Shown piece by piece: positions 10,701 through 18,940 of a stretch of 64,000 nucleotides of DNA. A program made the position numbers and the translations under genes. The stretch lies in the NCBI GenBank assembly GCA_019454225.1, contig CP075370.1, forward strand, positions 1,540,001 to 1,604,000, written 5' to 3'. Below the pieces are notes generated by a model, which worked only from the letters and a program-made list of their open reading frames with translations, did no database searches and had not been told where the DNA came from. The first letter of the stretch is position 1, and every line of letters starts with the position of its first letter. Source of the DNA: Paracoccaceae bacterium. GTDB lineage: Bacteria; Pseudomonadota; Alphaproteobacteria; Rhodobacterales; Rhodobacteraceae.

Positions 10701-13700
10701 GACATCCTGTTCGGCGAGTTCGGCAACGACACGCTGCTGGGCTTTTTCGGCAATGACACGCTGCTGGGCGGCGAGGGCAGCAACAGCCTGCGTGGCGAGG
10801 ACGGCAACGATGTCCTGATTGCGGATTTCTTCACGACCTTCGACCACATGATCGGCGGCGCCGGGTTCGACACCGCCCTCTACGACCAGTTCGAGACCGG
10901 CCTCACGATCACCGGCAGCCAGGTCTTTGCCAATGGTGTGCAGATCGGCTTACTGGACGGGATCGAACACGTCGCGGGCGGCCTCGGCGACGACGTGATC
11001 ACCCTGTCCGCACCCGACCAGTCAAACCCGTCCAACCGCGAGTTCCTGCAGGTCTATTCCTACACCGGCGGCCTTGACGAGGTGACGGGCACCAACGTGT
11101 TCCTCGGCGGGCGCAACACGCTGAGCTATGCGCTGTTCGACGCGGCCATGCATGTGCGGATGTCCTCGGGCATCGCGCGCACCGACGATGCGCCCACCAT
11201 CACCGGTGACGGCACCCGCCGCGCCACGCTGTTCGACGACATCATGGTGGTTGTCGGGTCGCGGCATGGCGACTTCCTTGAAGGCAACGTGATGCGCCCG
11301 CTGGGCCAGAGCATCACCTTTTCGGAACTGCACGGCGGCGACGGCAACGACACGCTGGTGGGTCTGGGCGGCGACACGGTCCTGATCGGCGGCGCGGGCG
11401 ATGACCTGATCCGCATCTTCGTGCCGCCGTTCGACCCGCAGGTCCAGCCGCCGATCTTCTTCTACACGGTCGATGGCGGCGAAGGGGTGGACAGCCTGCA
11501 GATCGACGGGCTGACCGGCTGGGACATCGACCTGACGGCCTCCTATGCGAACCTCTTCATCACCGGCATCGAGAACGTCATCGGCAGCACGGGCGACGAC
11601 ACGCTGACCGGCGATGCGGGCGCGAACACCTTCCGCGGCGGGCTTGGCGATGACGTGTTCTTCGGCGGCGACGGGGACGACACGCTGATCTACACATCGG
11701 GTGTCGATACCTTCACGGGCGGGGCCGGGATCGACACGCTCGACCTGTCCGCCTTCACCAGCGCGGCGAGGGTGGATCTCCGCAACCTCAGTGACACAGC
11801 GCGCACGAATGACCTGCCGAAGGCGACGGGCGGGGTGTTCCGGACAATCGTGACGGCGCCCGATGGCGACGTGGAAGGCGTGGTGGGCACCGCTTTCAAC
11901 GATTCCATCGCGGGCGACGAGCTGAACAACTTCCTTTCGGGCGGCCTGGGCAACGACACCCTGCGCGGCCGGGCCGGCAATGACCTGTTGATCTATGACG
12001 CCGGGCTGGACCTGCTGGATGGCGGGGCCGACCGCGACACCGCCAGCTTTGCCGGGTTCCAGTTTGCCATCGACCTGGACCTGACGCACAGCGGGATCAG
12101 CGTGTTCCACCGCGGCGGAACGACGGTGAACACGGGCACCGCGGTCAATATCGCAACCCTCGTTTCCGTGGAGAACGTCATTGGCACCGCACAGTCCGAT
12201 GTGCTGCGCGGCGACGACGAGGCCAACGCCATCCTGGGCAACGGCGGCGCGGATCTGATCATGGGCCGTGGCGGGGAGGATTCGCTGTTCGGCGGTGACC
12301 TTTCGGACACGCTGCTGGGCGATGACGGCAACGACAGCATCGTCGGCGGGATCACCGAAACCGATCTGGGCGACAGCATCGACGGCGGGGCGGGCAACGA
12401 TACCGTGTTCGGCGGTGCGGGGAATGACACGATCCTGGGCGGGGACGGCGACGACCAACTGAGAGGGGACACCGGCAACGACAGCATCGACGGCGGCGTG
12501 GGCAGCGATTTCATCGCGGGCGGACGCGGCAGGGATACGCTGCACGGCGGCGATGGCGACGGGCTTGATACCCTGTCGGGTGGCGACGGCGACGATGTCC
12601 TGATCGGTGGGGCAGGTGCGTCGAGCGTGCAGGAGGGGGGCAGCGGCAACGACCTGCTGACTGGCGGCACGGGCGCAGACACCCTGCGCGGAGGCGACGG
12701 GAACGACACTCTGGTCGGTGGCAGCTTCGACAGCATCGACGGCGGAAACGGGTTCGACATCGTTTCCTATGCCACGGCGAATGTGGCCGTTTCGGTCGAG
12801 CTGTCCGATAGCGGCTTTGCCCTGACCGGCGGCGCGGCGCAGTTCGACCAAGTGACAAACGTCGAAGGTGTGTGGGGCGGGCTGAGAAACGACGTGCTGA
12901 CCGGCAATGCCGCGCAGAACCTGCTGCGTGGCGGGGAAGGCAACGACACGCTGACGGGCAACGACGGCGACGACATGCTGGACGGCGACGGCGGTCGCGA
13001 CATGCTTTACGGCGGTGCCGGCCGCGACAGACTGCGCGGCGGGGACGGCAACGACAGGCTCAGCGGCGGGGGCGGCGCCGACGAACTCTACGGCGACGCG
13101 GGCGACGACAGCCTGAAGGGTGAGGACGGCAGCGACCTGCTGGTCGGGGGGATCGGCCTTGACACGCTGGACGGCGGTGCGGGCGACGACACGCTGCAAG
13201 GCGGCGACGACGCGGATATCCTGCTCGGCGGCGACGGCAACGACCTGATTGAGGGTGGCGCCGGGAACGATACGCTGCGCGGAGGTCCGGGGGGCGACCT
13301 GCTGAACGGCGGCGATGGCACCGACTTTGCCGACTATGGCACGGCCAAGGGTGGCGTCACGGTCAACCTGGCTGCCCCCGAACGGAACCGGGGCGAGGCT
13401 GTAGGCGACCGCTACATCAGCATCGAAAACATCATCGGCAGCGCCAAGAACGACCGTCTGACCGGCGACGGGCTGGCGAACATGATTTCCGCGGGCAAGG
13501 GGCGCGACACGCTGGAAGGTGGCGGCGGCACCGATACGCTGTTTGGCGGCGAAGGCAACGACCTGTTCATCACGACCGGAGAATCCATTGATGCCGAAAG
13601 CTACGGTGGCGATGGCGACGACACCTTTGTTTTCAGCAACGCCTTCTATTCGGGCAATATCTTCGGCGGGGCGGGGACCGACCACGTCGATGTAAGCGCC

Positions 13701-14531
13701 TATGTCGGCTTCACCATCGCGGTCGATCTGGCTGCAGGCACCTATGACGACGGGTTCCTGCGCGCCATGGTGGACATCGAGAATGTCACCGGCGGCACCG
13801 GCAACGACACACTGGGCGGCAGCGCCGCGAACAACCGCCTGATCGGCGGCGCGGGCGACGACCTGCTGAGCGGCGAGGCCGGGAACGATACCCTCGATGG
13901 CGGGGCCGGATTCGATACGATGCTTGGCGGGGCGGGCAACGACCTTTACATCGTGAATTCCCTGTCGGACCGCGTGTTCGAAACGACCACGACGACCAGC
14001 ACCGTCGATGCCGGCGGAATCGACACGATCCAGAGCAGCGTCAGCTTCAACCTGAATGCGACGGTTGGCACGCAGTATGTCGAACGCCTGACCCTGACCG
14101 GCACGCAGAACATCAATGCCACCGGCAATGACCTGGCGAATGTGCTGATCGGCAATGCACGCAGCAACACGATCAACGGCGGCCTCGGGTCCGACACGAT
14201 GACAGGCGGCGCGGGCGCCGACACCTTCGTGTTCGACACGGCGCCATCGGCCACCAACCGCGACGTCATCACCGACTTTTCGGTGGTGGACGACACGATC
14301 CGTCTGGATGACGCCGTGTTCGTCGGGTTGGCGCAAGGCGTTCTGGCGGCATCTGCCTTTACCGCCAACCTGACCGGGCTGGCCACCGACCCGCTGCACC
14401 GGCTGATCTACGAGACCGATACCGGACGGGTCTTTTTCGACGCCAACGGCACCGGCGCCGGAGCGCGCAGCCTGATCGTGACGCTGGCCGCCGACCTTGC
14501 ACTCACCCACGAGGACTTCTTCGTGTTCTGA
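4707..14531 (+). CDS. Giant RTX-repeat calcium-binding protein, type I secretion substrate
   Basis: The start at ATG 4707 is chosen because AAGGAA precedes it by six bases; the product is about 3,274 aa. Residues 1 to about 690 form a repeat-poor, beta-rich region with no motif I recognise. From about residue 690 onward, clusters of RTX nonapeptides (GGxGxDxxx) are separated by longer beta-rich spacers. Dense blocks occur near nt 9840-10200, 10630-10830, 12170-12740, 12880-13340 and 13790-13940. RTX repeats fold into parallel beta-rolls on binding calcium outside the cell. The last 110 residues (DTFVF...ITDF...DDTIRLDD...EDFFVF) have the layout of C-terminal type I secretion signals. There is no N-terminal signal peptide. 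No peptidase, lipase or adhesin domain was identified, so a surface-layer, adhesive or biofilm role is only a guess. No ABC exporter/membrane-fusion pair is present nearby. Confidence 0.93.
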   Translation: MAIVNTNLTFFTQTQSLWRPGPATDLTIDSGNILIWDPDPIVEQFGFSALGFSLDAEFYLDVKFGLLAYASLGTGGHFDAEYNISVAVELPTAVIAGNTMAFDFRNFSVTSSSITTAGFGTPESSGAGKIGAGLDLIIKLETGFRDVVFGHWFGEEGPHDFTIFDVDERIELIAVSPLNPEFSLDLTEGVTLTARLPTGASIRESTASNGGGRVSGEGVSDRQFLSLDADLDALLVRLLNKIPAPPVQVVAKFLGEVVFAEHTYDLNSFLPFIGKGKAAFNFTLLDITANAGLNVTEEVSLDINRPGTNTPDIIVTLVSDNGTPGNAADDIRVRGALGQVLTLMSPNTTGVGDAIITATYEVNRASFFHGVGVGINASITIDALSGYLTGSWVPEALRFSFGPLFSTQIPDGGFQINLGNLYEDTFEVSGSAFNTEVRTYEVFYVEQALAPTGYNPDLPNAEETLYAYFRASHEQLAAIQATYSDNGFLLRPPLNDPPASSYDFSGEAQKVMFIWTGLFDQTVTLNSTNGSVATVDLATTLPSNAALLSGQSGGFLMNSVVNPTTAYAALEHSSANPNDSALVRINGKTLTTNASINYEGTANNDFIFLYRNDTSFINGGGQLSGGFDTFMANFAAHYGDVAIRWDLNASVTAENDSDPNTAGGITLFDNDPSITTLTVRNIERAILRTGAADDYLVGWQRGDIFITGDGDDIVIMPVDSASDVAMLEGGDDVYIGGLRATADTVVDVIYGGTGIDNAFVTAGTAGLRYDITAQGFDFGPSGIGLRFGDTFGIGADASFGDIAQFYFDLGAWGYASLASDPGSVAADLPGGGANLEPEYAIVLRNGFTFGQMQFDRSFEYISIVEGGAGDDLAIFLGGTRYEGGDGTDTFGADFRRFEPAFGARAGVNIVAGRTGIDGFFGETIIDGFERLLVAGTSANDVLVGGMLSDFLFGDEGNDVLSGGADKAADALFGGDGNDFIVWTNAGADDIRGGAGIDRLDIAADGLEAHGLRYRFVSFTDGLILPGSEVFYWAYDSAALLLDALDYTRTLDTFYSMDLSFENGVFARTYQMEVANIRGSVPGDDVLIYQGGVSYIGGETAGDQDTFVADLSAFNVGITFVIKDDEALDGSDGYTIANTIYVEGIDRGVLITGAGNDLLVGGRLDDYFHAGAGADTLIGGAGNNVLIGGEGNDLFMWDGAGNDTIVGGSFRDLNGRDVLVMAANADAQATLRVFLPSGVELTASGALHAGSSHEAIRAVVDQALFASRFIYDTGAHAVDYSNISRVEFAGDGFRNDIALFQYGENYIGGDDFGDLFAGDFRFKVNPGISFGDMIFDARTSKVYEAAEGLKLGGFERFHLLLGDGTHLVRGGDLGDHVEGTTGYITFLGGTGDDYFAMGTGGGLFEHVGGNDTVIGSFGRSTLVYQAEGPAQIQLLNDTTPVGPLLSRQTGLQSITVFDDALSSDAFTFLLTHQDNSLRYSGIREVFATGSGQNDVLLGGFGQTLLDGGDGDDVLIVRQGNHVMTGGAGQDTYVFDDLFGSAVILDEFGTDTILMFTGVLRDQLSFSADGLDLLVTTSPTNIIPSNLRFQDYFAPGPNGVNATFVTMDDSFTLDLSGFGAFTGLAVATRAVLHGTAGNDDFSVGNHVGRIIHMGAGDDFADAGSGADLFFGGSGQDGVSYRNSAGGVSVDLGFQSGTGNDAEGDIYSSIEHVAGSVFDDLLVGSAASNTLVADEGDDTLFGSDGDDALFGGTGEDSLDGGNDNDLLDGGEGDDTLLGGTGNDILRGGDGRDSLNGGEGDDLIETGNGNDRVNGGNGNDVIVYVGDGRDTINGGVGIDWVDFSLHTAGVSVDLLAGTPVLSSNGVREIAIASLANIENLRGTDFDDQLIGNAQDNVIDGGLGFNVMVGHAGADTFISTGRLGFVDYSQESGGQGIDLVFQAFTPGLSPHVAGTDSHGNTDRLFNITIVQGTRFADNIQGNDDDNELIGGDGGDFLNGLNGNDILFGEFGNDTLLGFFGNDTLLGGEGSNSLRGEDGNDVLIADFFTTFDHMIGGAGFDTALYDQFETGLTITGSQVFANGVQIGLLDGIEHVAGGLGDDVITLSAPDQSNPSNREFLQVYSYTGGLDEVTGTNVFLGGRNTLSYALFDAAMHVRMSSGIARTDDAPTITGDGTRRATLFDDIMVVVGSRHGDFLEGNVMRPLGQSITFSELHGGDGNDTLVGLGGDTVLIGGAGDDLIRIFVPPFDPQVQPPIFFYTVDGGEGVDSLQIDGLTGWDIDLTASYANLFITGIENVIGSTGDDTLTGDAGANTFRGGLGDDVFFGGDGDDTLIYTSGVDTFTGGAGIDTLDLSAFTSAARVDLRNLSDTARTNDLPKATGGVFRTIVTAPDGDVEGVVGTAFNDSIAGDELNNFLSGGLGNDTLRGRAGNDLLIYDAGLDLLDGGADRDTASFAGFQFAIDLDLTHSGISVFHRGGTTVNTGTAVNIATLVSVENVIGTAQSDVLRGDDEANAILGNGGADLIMGRGGEDSLFGGDLSDTLLGDDGNDSIVGGITETDLGDSIDGGAGNDTVFGGAGNDTILGGDGDDQLRGDTGNDSIDGGVGSDFIAGGRGRDTLHGGDGDGLDTLSGGDGDDVLIGGAGASSVQEGGSGNDLLTGGTGADTLRGGDGNDTLVGGSFDSIDGGNGFDIVSYATANVAVSVELSDSGFALTGGAAQFDQVTNVEGVWGGLRNDVLTGNAAQNLLRGGEGNDTLTGNDGDDMLDGDGGRDMLYGGAGRDRLRGGDGNDRLSGGGGADELYGDAGDDSLKGEDGSDLLVGGIGLDTLDGGAGDDTLQGGDDADILLGGDGNDLIEGGAGNDTLRGGPGGDLLNGGDGTDFADYGTAKGGVTVNLAAPERNRGEAVGDRYISIENIIGSAKNDRLTGDGLANMISAGKGRDTLEGGGGTDTLFGGEGNDLFITTGESIDAESYGGDGDDTFVFSNAFYSGNIFGGAGTDHVDVSAYVGFTIAVDLAAGTYDDGFLRAMVDIENVTGGTGNDTLGGSAANNRLIGGAGDDLLSGEAGNDTLDGGAGFDTMLGGAGNDLYIVNSLSDRVFETTTTTSTVDAGGIDTIQSSVSFNLNATVGTQYVERLTLTGTQNINATGNDLANVLIGNARSNTINGGLGSDTMTGGAGADTFVFDTAPSATNRDVITDFSVVDDTIRLDDAVFVGLAQGVLAASAFTANLTGLATDPLHRLIYETDTGRVFFDANGTGAGARSLIVTLAADLALTHEDFFVF

Positions 14532-14577
14532 TCGCCCGGTGCCCCATGGGACCTGGCCGCGGGATGCCGCCGCATGA

Positions 14578-15192
14578 TCAGAGAAGCTTGTAGTCCCTCG
14601 CGCGCTGCACCGCCTCGGCCGGTGTCTTGGCAAGCAGGAGATCGCACAGATGGTTCAGGCGTGTCCGTATCGCCGGCTCGGCCATCCCGGTGCGCGCGAC
14701 CACATCCTTCATCGTCCGGCCCTCGCCGAAGATGCGCAGGATCGCACGCTGGTCTTCCTCCAGCGACTCGGGCAGCTTGGTGCGTTCATGCAGTTCGAAG
14801 ACGATCTTCCGGACCGCCTCGATCTCGTCATCCGTAAACTCGCGATCGCTGCGCGAGAACGAGCAGATGGTGAGTGATTTCAACGGGCCATGGGCGATCG
14901 AGGCCCCGTAGATCAGGCCATGGCGGGCGGCCTGCTGGAATATCCGGAACGGATCGGGAAGCATGGGCGAGCTCCACCGGATGGTGCCGCCCACCGTCAG
15001 CGCCCAGGTGGTGATCGGGTCGCGCAGGACATAGCCCTTTTCGGTGTAGAGGTCGATCCATGCCTGCGGATAGGTCCGGTATGTCAGCAACGGCGAGGTG
15101 CCACGGTTCCGCAAGGCAAGAAAATACCCTGCCGTCGCGATCTCGCCAATGCGGGCCAGTTCGGTCTCGATGAATGCGAACCTGTCCATCAT
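14578..15192 (-). CDS. LuxR-family acyl-homoserine-lactone-responsive regulator
   Basis: This 204-aa protein starts with two consecutive Met codons; either could initiate. Residues 1 to about 135 match the autoinducer-binding domain. The pocket residues conserved in TraR/LuxR are present in order: W45, Y49, D58-P59 and W73. Residues 140-204 are a GerE-type helix-turn-helix (DVVARTGMAEPAIRTRLNHL). It therefore probably binds an N-acyl-homoserine lactone and regulates transcription. No LuxI-type synthase lies in the window, so it is an orphan ('solo') receptor here. It is convergent with the giant RTX gene (47-bp gap) and divergent from a SulP transporter gene. Confidence 0.88.
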   Translation of the reverse strand: MMDRFAFIETELARIGEIATAGYFLALRNRGTSPLLTYRTYPQAWIDLYTEKGYVLRDPITTWALTVGGTIRWSSPMLPDPFRIFQQAARHGLIYGASIAHGPLKSLTICSFSRSDREFTDDEIEAVRKIVFELHERTKLPESLEEDQRAILRIFGEGRTMKDVVARTGMAEPAIRTRLNHLCDLLLAKTPAEAVQRARDYKLL

Positions 15193-15437
15193 GCTTACCG
15201 GTTGTCAGGGGCCCCGGCGCGATACGATAGCTATCTCTTTGGAAAAGGCCAATGCCCGCGTGGCGTTTTTCGGACACTTCACCGTTTGACGCGGGCCTTG
15301 CGGGGGGCAGCGCAGCCAGTGTTCCCCGACGGACGCCCTGCGCTGATCGCGCGCAGGGCGGACATATATCACATTGCAAGATAGGAATATGTATCTATGT
15401 AGGTCGCCATCCGTTCCTCTTCGCAAAAGATCGCGCC

Positions 15438-17174
15438 ATGCTGAAGACCCTGTTTCCGATCCTGACCTGGGGCCGCGCCTATACGCGGGACGACGCGGCG
15501 GCCGATCTGCTGGCGGCGGTGATCGTGACGATCATGCTGGTGCCGCAGAGCCTTGCCTATGCGATGCTGGCCGGGTTGCCGCCAGAGGTAGGGCTCTATG
15601 CCTCGATCCTGCCCCTGGTGGCCTATGCGCTGTTCGGCACAAGCCGGACGCTGGCGGTGGGACCGGTCGCGGTGGTGTCGCTGATGACGGCGGCTGCGGT
15701 GGCGCAGGTGACGGCGGTGCGCGATGTGGACCCGGTGACGGCGGCGATCACCCTCGCGTTCATGTCCGGGCTGATGATGGTGGCGATGTCTGCCCTGCGG
15801 CTGGGGTTCATTGCCAACTTCCTGAGCCATCCGGTGATATCGGGCTTCATCACCGCCTCGGGTCTGTTGATCGCCGCCAGTCAGGTGAAGCATGTCCTGG
15901 GCGTGCCCGCCGGGGGCGACACCCTGGTCGACCTGGTGCCCGGGATCGCGGGGAACATCGGCCAGACCAATCCGTTCACGGCGGGGGTCGGCGGGGCTGC
16001 GCTGGTCTTCCTGTTCTGGGTGCGCAGACGCCTCAAGCCGCTGCTCATCCGCGCGGGGTTGCGGCCCCGGCTTGCCGATGGCCTGGCGAAGGCGGGACCG
16101 GCGGTTGCGGTGGTGGTGTCGATCCTGGCCGTCGTGCTTCTTGCGCTGGATGCGCGGGGGGTTCGGGTGGTGGGCTCGATCCCGGCGGGCCTGCCGCCCC
16201 TGACGCTGCCCGCACTCGATGCCGGGCTGTGGCGTCACCTTGCGCTGCCTGCATTTCTGATCTCGCTCGTCGGCTTTGTCGAATCGGTCTCGGTCGCACA
16301 GACCCTGGCTGCACGACGGCGCGAGCGGATCGATGCGAATCGCGAACTGACCGCGCTAGGCGCGGCGAACCTCGCCGGAGCGGTGACCGGCGGCTATCCG
16401 GTGACCGGCGGCTTCGCGCGGTCGGTCGTGAACTTCGACGCGGGTGCGCGCACGCCGCTTGCCGGGGCCTATACGGCCGTGGGCATTCTGATTGCGACGC
16501 TCACCCTGACCCCGGCGTTCCGCTATCTGCCGCAGGCGGTGCTGGCCGCCACGATCATCGTCGCGGTGCTGTCGCTGGTTGACCTGGGCGCGCTGCGCCG
16601 CACGTGGCGCTATTCGCGGGCCGATTTCGCGGCGATGGCGGTGACGATGGCGCTGGTCCTGACGGTGGGCGTCGAGGCGGGAATCTCGGCCGGTGTGGCG
16701 CTGTCGATCCTGCTGTTTCTTTGGCGCACCAGCCGGCCCCATACCGCGGTTGTCGGCCGGGTGCCCGGAACCGAGCATTTCCGCAACATCAAGCGCCACG
16801 CCGTCGAAACCGATCCGGCGATCCTGACGATCCGGGTGGACGAAAGCCTGTACTTTGCCAACGCCCGCTTTCTGGAGGATATGATCTATGACGCCGCCGC
16901 CGCGCGGCCCGAGGTGCGCCATGTCGTGCTGATGTGTCCCGCGGTCAACCTGATCGATGCCAGTGCACTGGAAAGCCTCGAGGCGATTGCACACCGGTTG
17001 CAGAGCGCGGGCATCGGGTTCCATCTGTCCGAGGTCAAGGGACCGGTGATGGATACGCTGCGGCGCTCCGACTTCTTCAGTCACTTCAAGGGCCAGGTCT
17101 TTCTGACGCAGCACCGGGCGATGCAGGCGCTCGGCTCTGCGGCGGCCCCCGATCCGGCCCGGGCGGCGGAATGA
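15438..17174 (+). CDS. SulP family inorganic anion transporter with STAS domain (first copy)
   Basis: The ATG at 15438 begins the conserved sequence (MLKTLFPILTWGRAYTRDD), giving 578 aa, the usual SulP size. The SulP signature follows: AAVIVTIMLVPQSLAYAMLAGLPPEVGLYASI with many membrane helices. The C-terminal STAS domain contains VVLMCPAVNLIDASALESL, where the Ser/Asp-rich loop is the phosphorylatable or regulatory position. Family members move sulfate, bicarbonate or other anions, mostly as symporters or exchangers. It lies directly before the sox cluster, converging on soxS with a 7-bp gap, so handling of sulfate produced by Sox is plausible but unproven. Confidence 0.9.
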   Translation: MLKTLFPILTWGRAYTRDDAAADLLAAVIVTIMLVPQSLAYAMLAGLPPEVGLYASILPLVAYALFGTSRTLAVGPVAVVSLMTAAAVAQVTAVRDVDPVTAAITLAFMSGLMMVAMSALRLGFIANFLSHPVISGFITASGLLIAASQVKHVLGVPAGGDTLVDLVPGIAGNIGQTNPFTAGVGGAALVFLFWVRRRLKPLLIRAGLRPRLADGLAKAGPAVAVVVSILAVVLLALDARGVRVVGSIPAGLPPLTLPALDAGLWRHLALPAFLISLVGFVESVSVAQTLAARRRERIDANRELTALGAANLAGAVTGGYPVTGGFARSVVNFDAGARTPLAGAYTAVGILIATLTLTPAFRYLPQAVLAATIIVAVLSLVDLGALRRTWRYSRADFAAMAVTMALVLTVGVEAGISAGVALSILLFLWRTSRPHTAVVGRVPGTEHFRNIKRHAVETDPAILTIRVDESLYFANARFLEDMIYDAAAARPEVRHVVLMCPAVNLIDASALESLEAIAHRLQSAGIGFHLSEVKGPVMDTLRRSDFFSHFKGQVFLTQHRAMQALGSAAAPDPARAAE

Positions 17175-17181
17175 ACGGGCG

Positions 17182-17535
17182 TCAGGGCGCGGGTCGCGCC
17201 AGAACCTCGCCCAGCAGGAACCAGAAGAACTGGTCGCCAGGGTAGCCCTCGATCCGCCCGACCTCGCGCCCGTCCTCGATCAGCACGAAGGTGGGCGTCA
17301 GGATGGCGGGCCGGTCGAGCGTGACGCCGTCGGGCAGCGGTTCCGACACCTGGAGGCGCTGCAGCGGCGCCGCGCGCCCCTCGTCGGTGTTGGGGTAGGC
17401 CGGGGCGATCTCGGCGTGCCAGCGTTCGCACCAGCTGCATCCCGGGCGCTCGAACATCAGCAGTTCGCGCGTCTGGGCATGGGCGGGCAGCGCCAGCAGC
17501 GCGCAGGCAAGGATGAGGGACGCGAGGTGTGTCAT
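17182..17535 (-). CDS. soxS: Periplasmic thioredoxin-like protein SoxS
   Basis: The product is 117 aa from ATG 17535. A cleavable signal peptide (MTHLASLILACALLALPAHA) precedes a thioredoxin-like domain whose active site is GCSWC (C33, C36). The cis-Pro loop LTPTFVLIEDG is present. In Paracoccus pantotrophus, SoxS lies divergent from soxV and keeps SoxYZ in its reduced, active form. The same divergent arrangement is seen here, which is the main reason for the name. The soxR repressor gene, often next to soxS, is absent: a SulP transporter gene follows instead. Confidence 0.82.
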   Translation of the reverse strand: MTHLASLILACALLALPAHAQTRELLMFERPGCSWCERWHAEIAPAYPNTDEGRAAPLQRLQVSEPLPDGVTLDRPAILTPTFVLIEDGREVGRIEGYPGDQFFWFLLGEVLARPAP

Positions 17536-17617
17536 CTGTACATGCGTGTCTTTTAAGATTTGAATATGACCTGAGGATATGATCAGACTGCCGTCGGGAC
17601 AAGTCCGGGGAGGGGGC
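17536..17617. promoter_or_regulatory. Divergent soxS/soxV control region
   Basis: This 82-bp gap separates the divergent soxS and soxV starts. It contains an AT-rich core (TTTTAAGATTTGAATATGACC, near 17550-17572) in otherwise GC-rich DNA. In P. pantotrophus the ArsR-type repressor SoxR binds the equivalent soxS-soxV gap. A TATTCAA word on the minus strand recurs in the soxW-soxX gap, fitting a shared operator, but the match is short and the site is not proven. A GGGGAGGGGG tract just before ATG 17618 provides the soxV ribosome binding site. Confidence 0.5.
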
Positions 17618-18352
17618 ATGGACGCGAGTTTCGGCGGAGCGGCACTTGCGGGGTTGCTGTCGTTCTTTTCTCCCTGCGTGCTGCCGATGGTGCCGTTCTA
17701 TCTGTGCTATCTGGCCGGAATATCCATGCAGGAACTGCGCGGTGCGCGTGAGATGCCGCCCGATGCGCGGCGGCGCCTGGTGATCCAGTCGGCCATCTTC
17801 GCCCTGGGCGTCACCACGATCTTCGTCATGCTGGGGATGGGCGCCACGGCGCTTGGGCGCGGATTCGCGCAGTGGCGCGAACCGCTGTCCTGGGTCGCCG
17901 CAGGCATCCTGATCGTGTTCGGCCTGCATTTCCTCGGCGTGCTCCGCCTGCCGTTCCTGATGCGCGAGATGCGCAGCGAAAGCACCATGCCCCCCAGCAC
18001 GCTGGCGGGCGCCTATGCCATGGGGCTTGCCTTCGGCTTCGGCTGGACCCCGTGCGTGGGGCCTGCGCTGGCGGCGATCCTGATGGTGGCGACGGCGATG
18101 CAGGAGTTGTGGCGCGGTGGCCTGCTGCTGCTTGTCTACGGCCTGGCGATGACGCTGCCCTTCGTCATCGTCGCGGTGTTCGCCGGGCCCTTCCTGCGCT
18201 GGGTGTCCCGGCATCGCGGGGCGCTCGCGCATGTGGAAAAGGTGATGGGCGTCATGCTGATCGCGTTCGGCCTGCTGATCGCGACGGGCAGCGTGAACCT
18301 GATCGCCGATTTCATGATCCGCAACTTCGACTGGTCGGCCACATTGATCTAG
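17618..18352 (+). CDS. soxV: CcdA/DsbD-like membrane thiol transporter SoxV
   Basis: A 244-aa, six-helix membrane protein of the CcdA family, which passes reductant from cytoplasmic thioredoxin across the inner membrane. The two redox cysteines sit in membrane motifs FFSPCVLPMVPFY (C20) and GWTPCVGPAL (C146). The start at 17618 directly precedes the first helix; an upstream in-frame ATG at 17579 would add 13 unconserved residues. SoxV delivers electrons to SoxW and SoxS, keeping SoxYZ usable. It is the first gene of the plus-strand sox operon, with soxW 15 bp downstream. Confidence 0.9.
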   Translation: MDASFGGAALAGLLSFFSPCVLPMVPFYLCYLAGISMQELRGAREMPPDARRRLVIQSAIFALGVTTIFVMLGMGATALGRGFAQWREPLSWVAAGILIVFGLHFLGVLRLPFLMREMRSESTMPPSTLAGAYAMGLAFGFGWTPCVGPALAAILMVATAMQELWRGGLLLLVYGLAMTLPFVIVAVFAGPFLRWVSRHRGALAHVEKVMGVMLIAFGLLIATGSVNLIADFMIRNFDWSATLI

Positions 18353-18367
18353 GAAAGGAAGTCCGAG

Positions 18368-18940
18368 ATGAAGCATGTCCTGTTCGCGGCACTGGCCGCG
18401 CTGATCCTGCCGCTGTCCGGCGCGCTGGCCGCACCGCTGGGCGATGACGGCCTGCACAAGCCCGAGTGGCTGCGCGAGACGTTCCGAGACATGTCGGACG
18501 ATCTGGCCGAGGCGAACGCCGAGGGCAAGCGCCTGCTGATCATCTGGGAGCAGCGCGGTTGCATCTACTGCACCAGGATGCACGAAGAGGTATTTGTCGA
18601 TCCGACCATCGAGCAACTGATCCGGGACCACTACTTCGTGGTGCAGATGAACCTGTTCGGCGATGTCGAGGTGACCGATTTCGACGGAACGGCGCGGTCG
18701 GAAAAGGCGATGGCCATGCGCTGGGGCGTGATGTTCACACCGACGCTGATGTTCATGCCCGAGGAGGTCGCCGAGGGCCGGACGGCGGCCGAGGCGGCAG
18801 TGGCCGCGATGCCGGGCGCCTTCGGCAAGGGCACCACTGGCGCGCTGCTGACCTGGGTGCGCGACCGAGGCTATGATTCGGGCGAGAACTTCCAGGCCTA
18901 TCTGGCCCGGGCGATGGCCTCGGGTGCCGTATCGCCTTGA
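18368..18940 (+). CDS. soxW: Periplasmic thioredoxin SoxW
   Basis: A 190-aa protein with a signal peptide (MKHVLFAALAALILPLSGALAA) and a thioredoxin fold. The active site is RGCIYCTRMH (C65, C68) and the cis-Pro loop is MFTPTLMFM. SoxW is the periplasmic partner of SoxV. AAGGAAGTCCGAG supplies its ribosome binding site between soxV and soxW. The DUF255/SoxW-type CxYC motif separates it from the shorter SoxS upstream. Its loss is usually tolerated in other species, implying partly overlapping thioredoxins. Confidence 0.9.
   Translation: MKHVLFAALAALILPLSGALAAPLGDDGLHKPEWLRETFRDMSDDLAEANAEGKRLLIIWEQRGCIYCTRMHEEVFVDPTIEQLIRDHYFVVQMNLFGDVEVTDFDGTARSEKAMAMRWGVMFTPTLMFMPEEVAEGRTAAEAAVAAMPGAFGKGTTGALLTWVRDRGYDSGENFQAYLARAMASGAVSP

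Noticed and set aside
9840-13340. Short regularly spaced DNA repeats that could suggest a CRISPR array
   Set aside because: They are in-frame RTX nonapeptide codons with variable sequence, not identical direct repeats with unique spacers.
11022-14633. 1,203-codon open frame antisense to the giant RTX gene (and similar ones at 7617-9656 and 9822-10847)
   Set aside because: The open antisense frame follows from the regular GGxGxD codons in GC-rich DNA; the product is low-complexity (Val/Ala/Gln-rich) with no domain.
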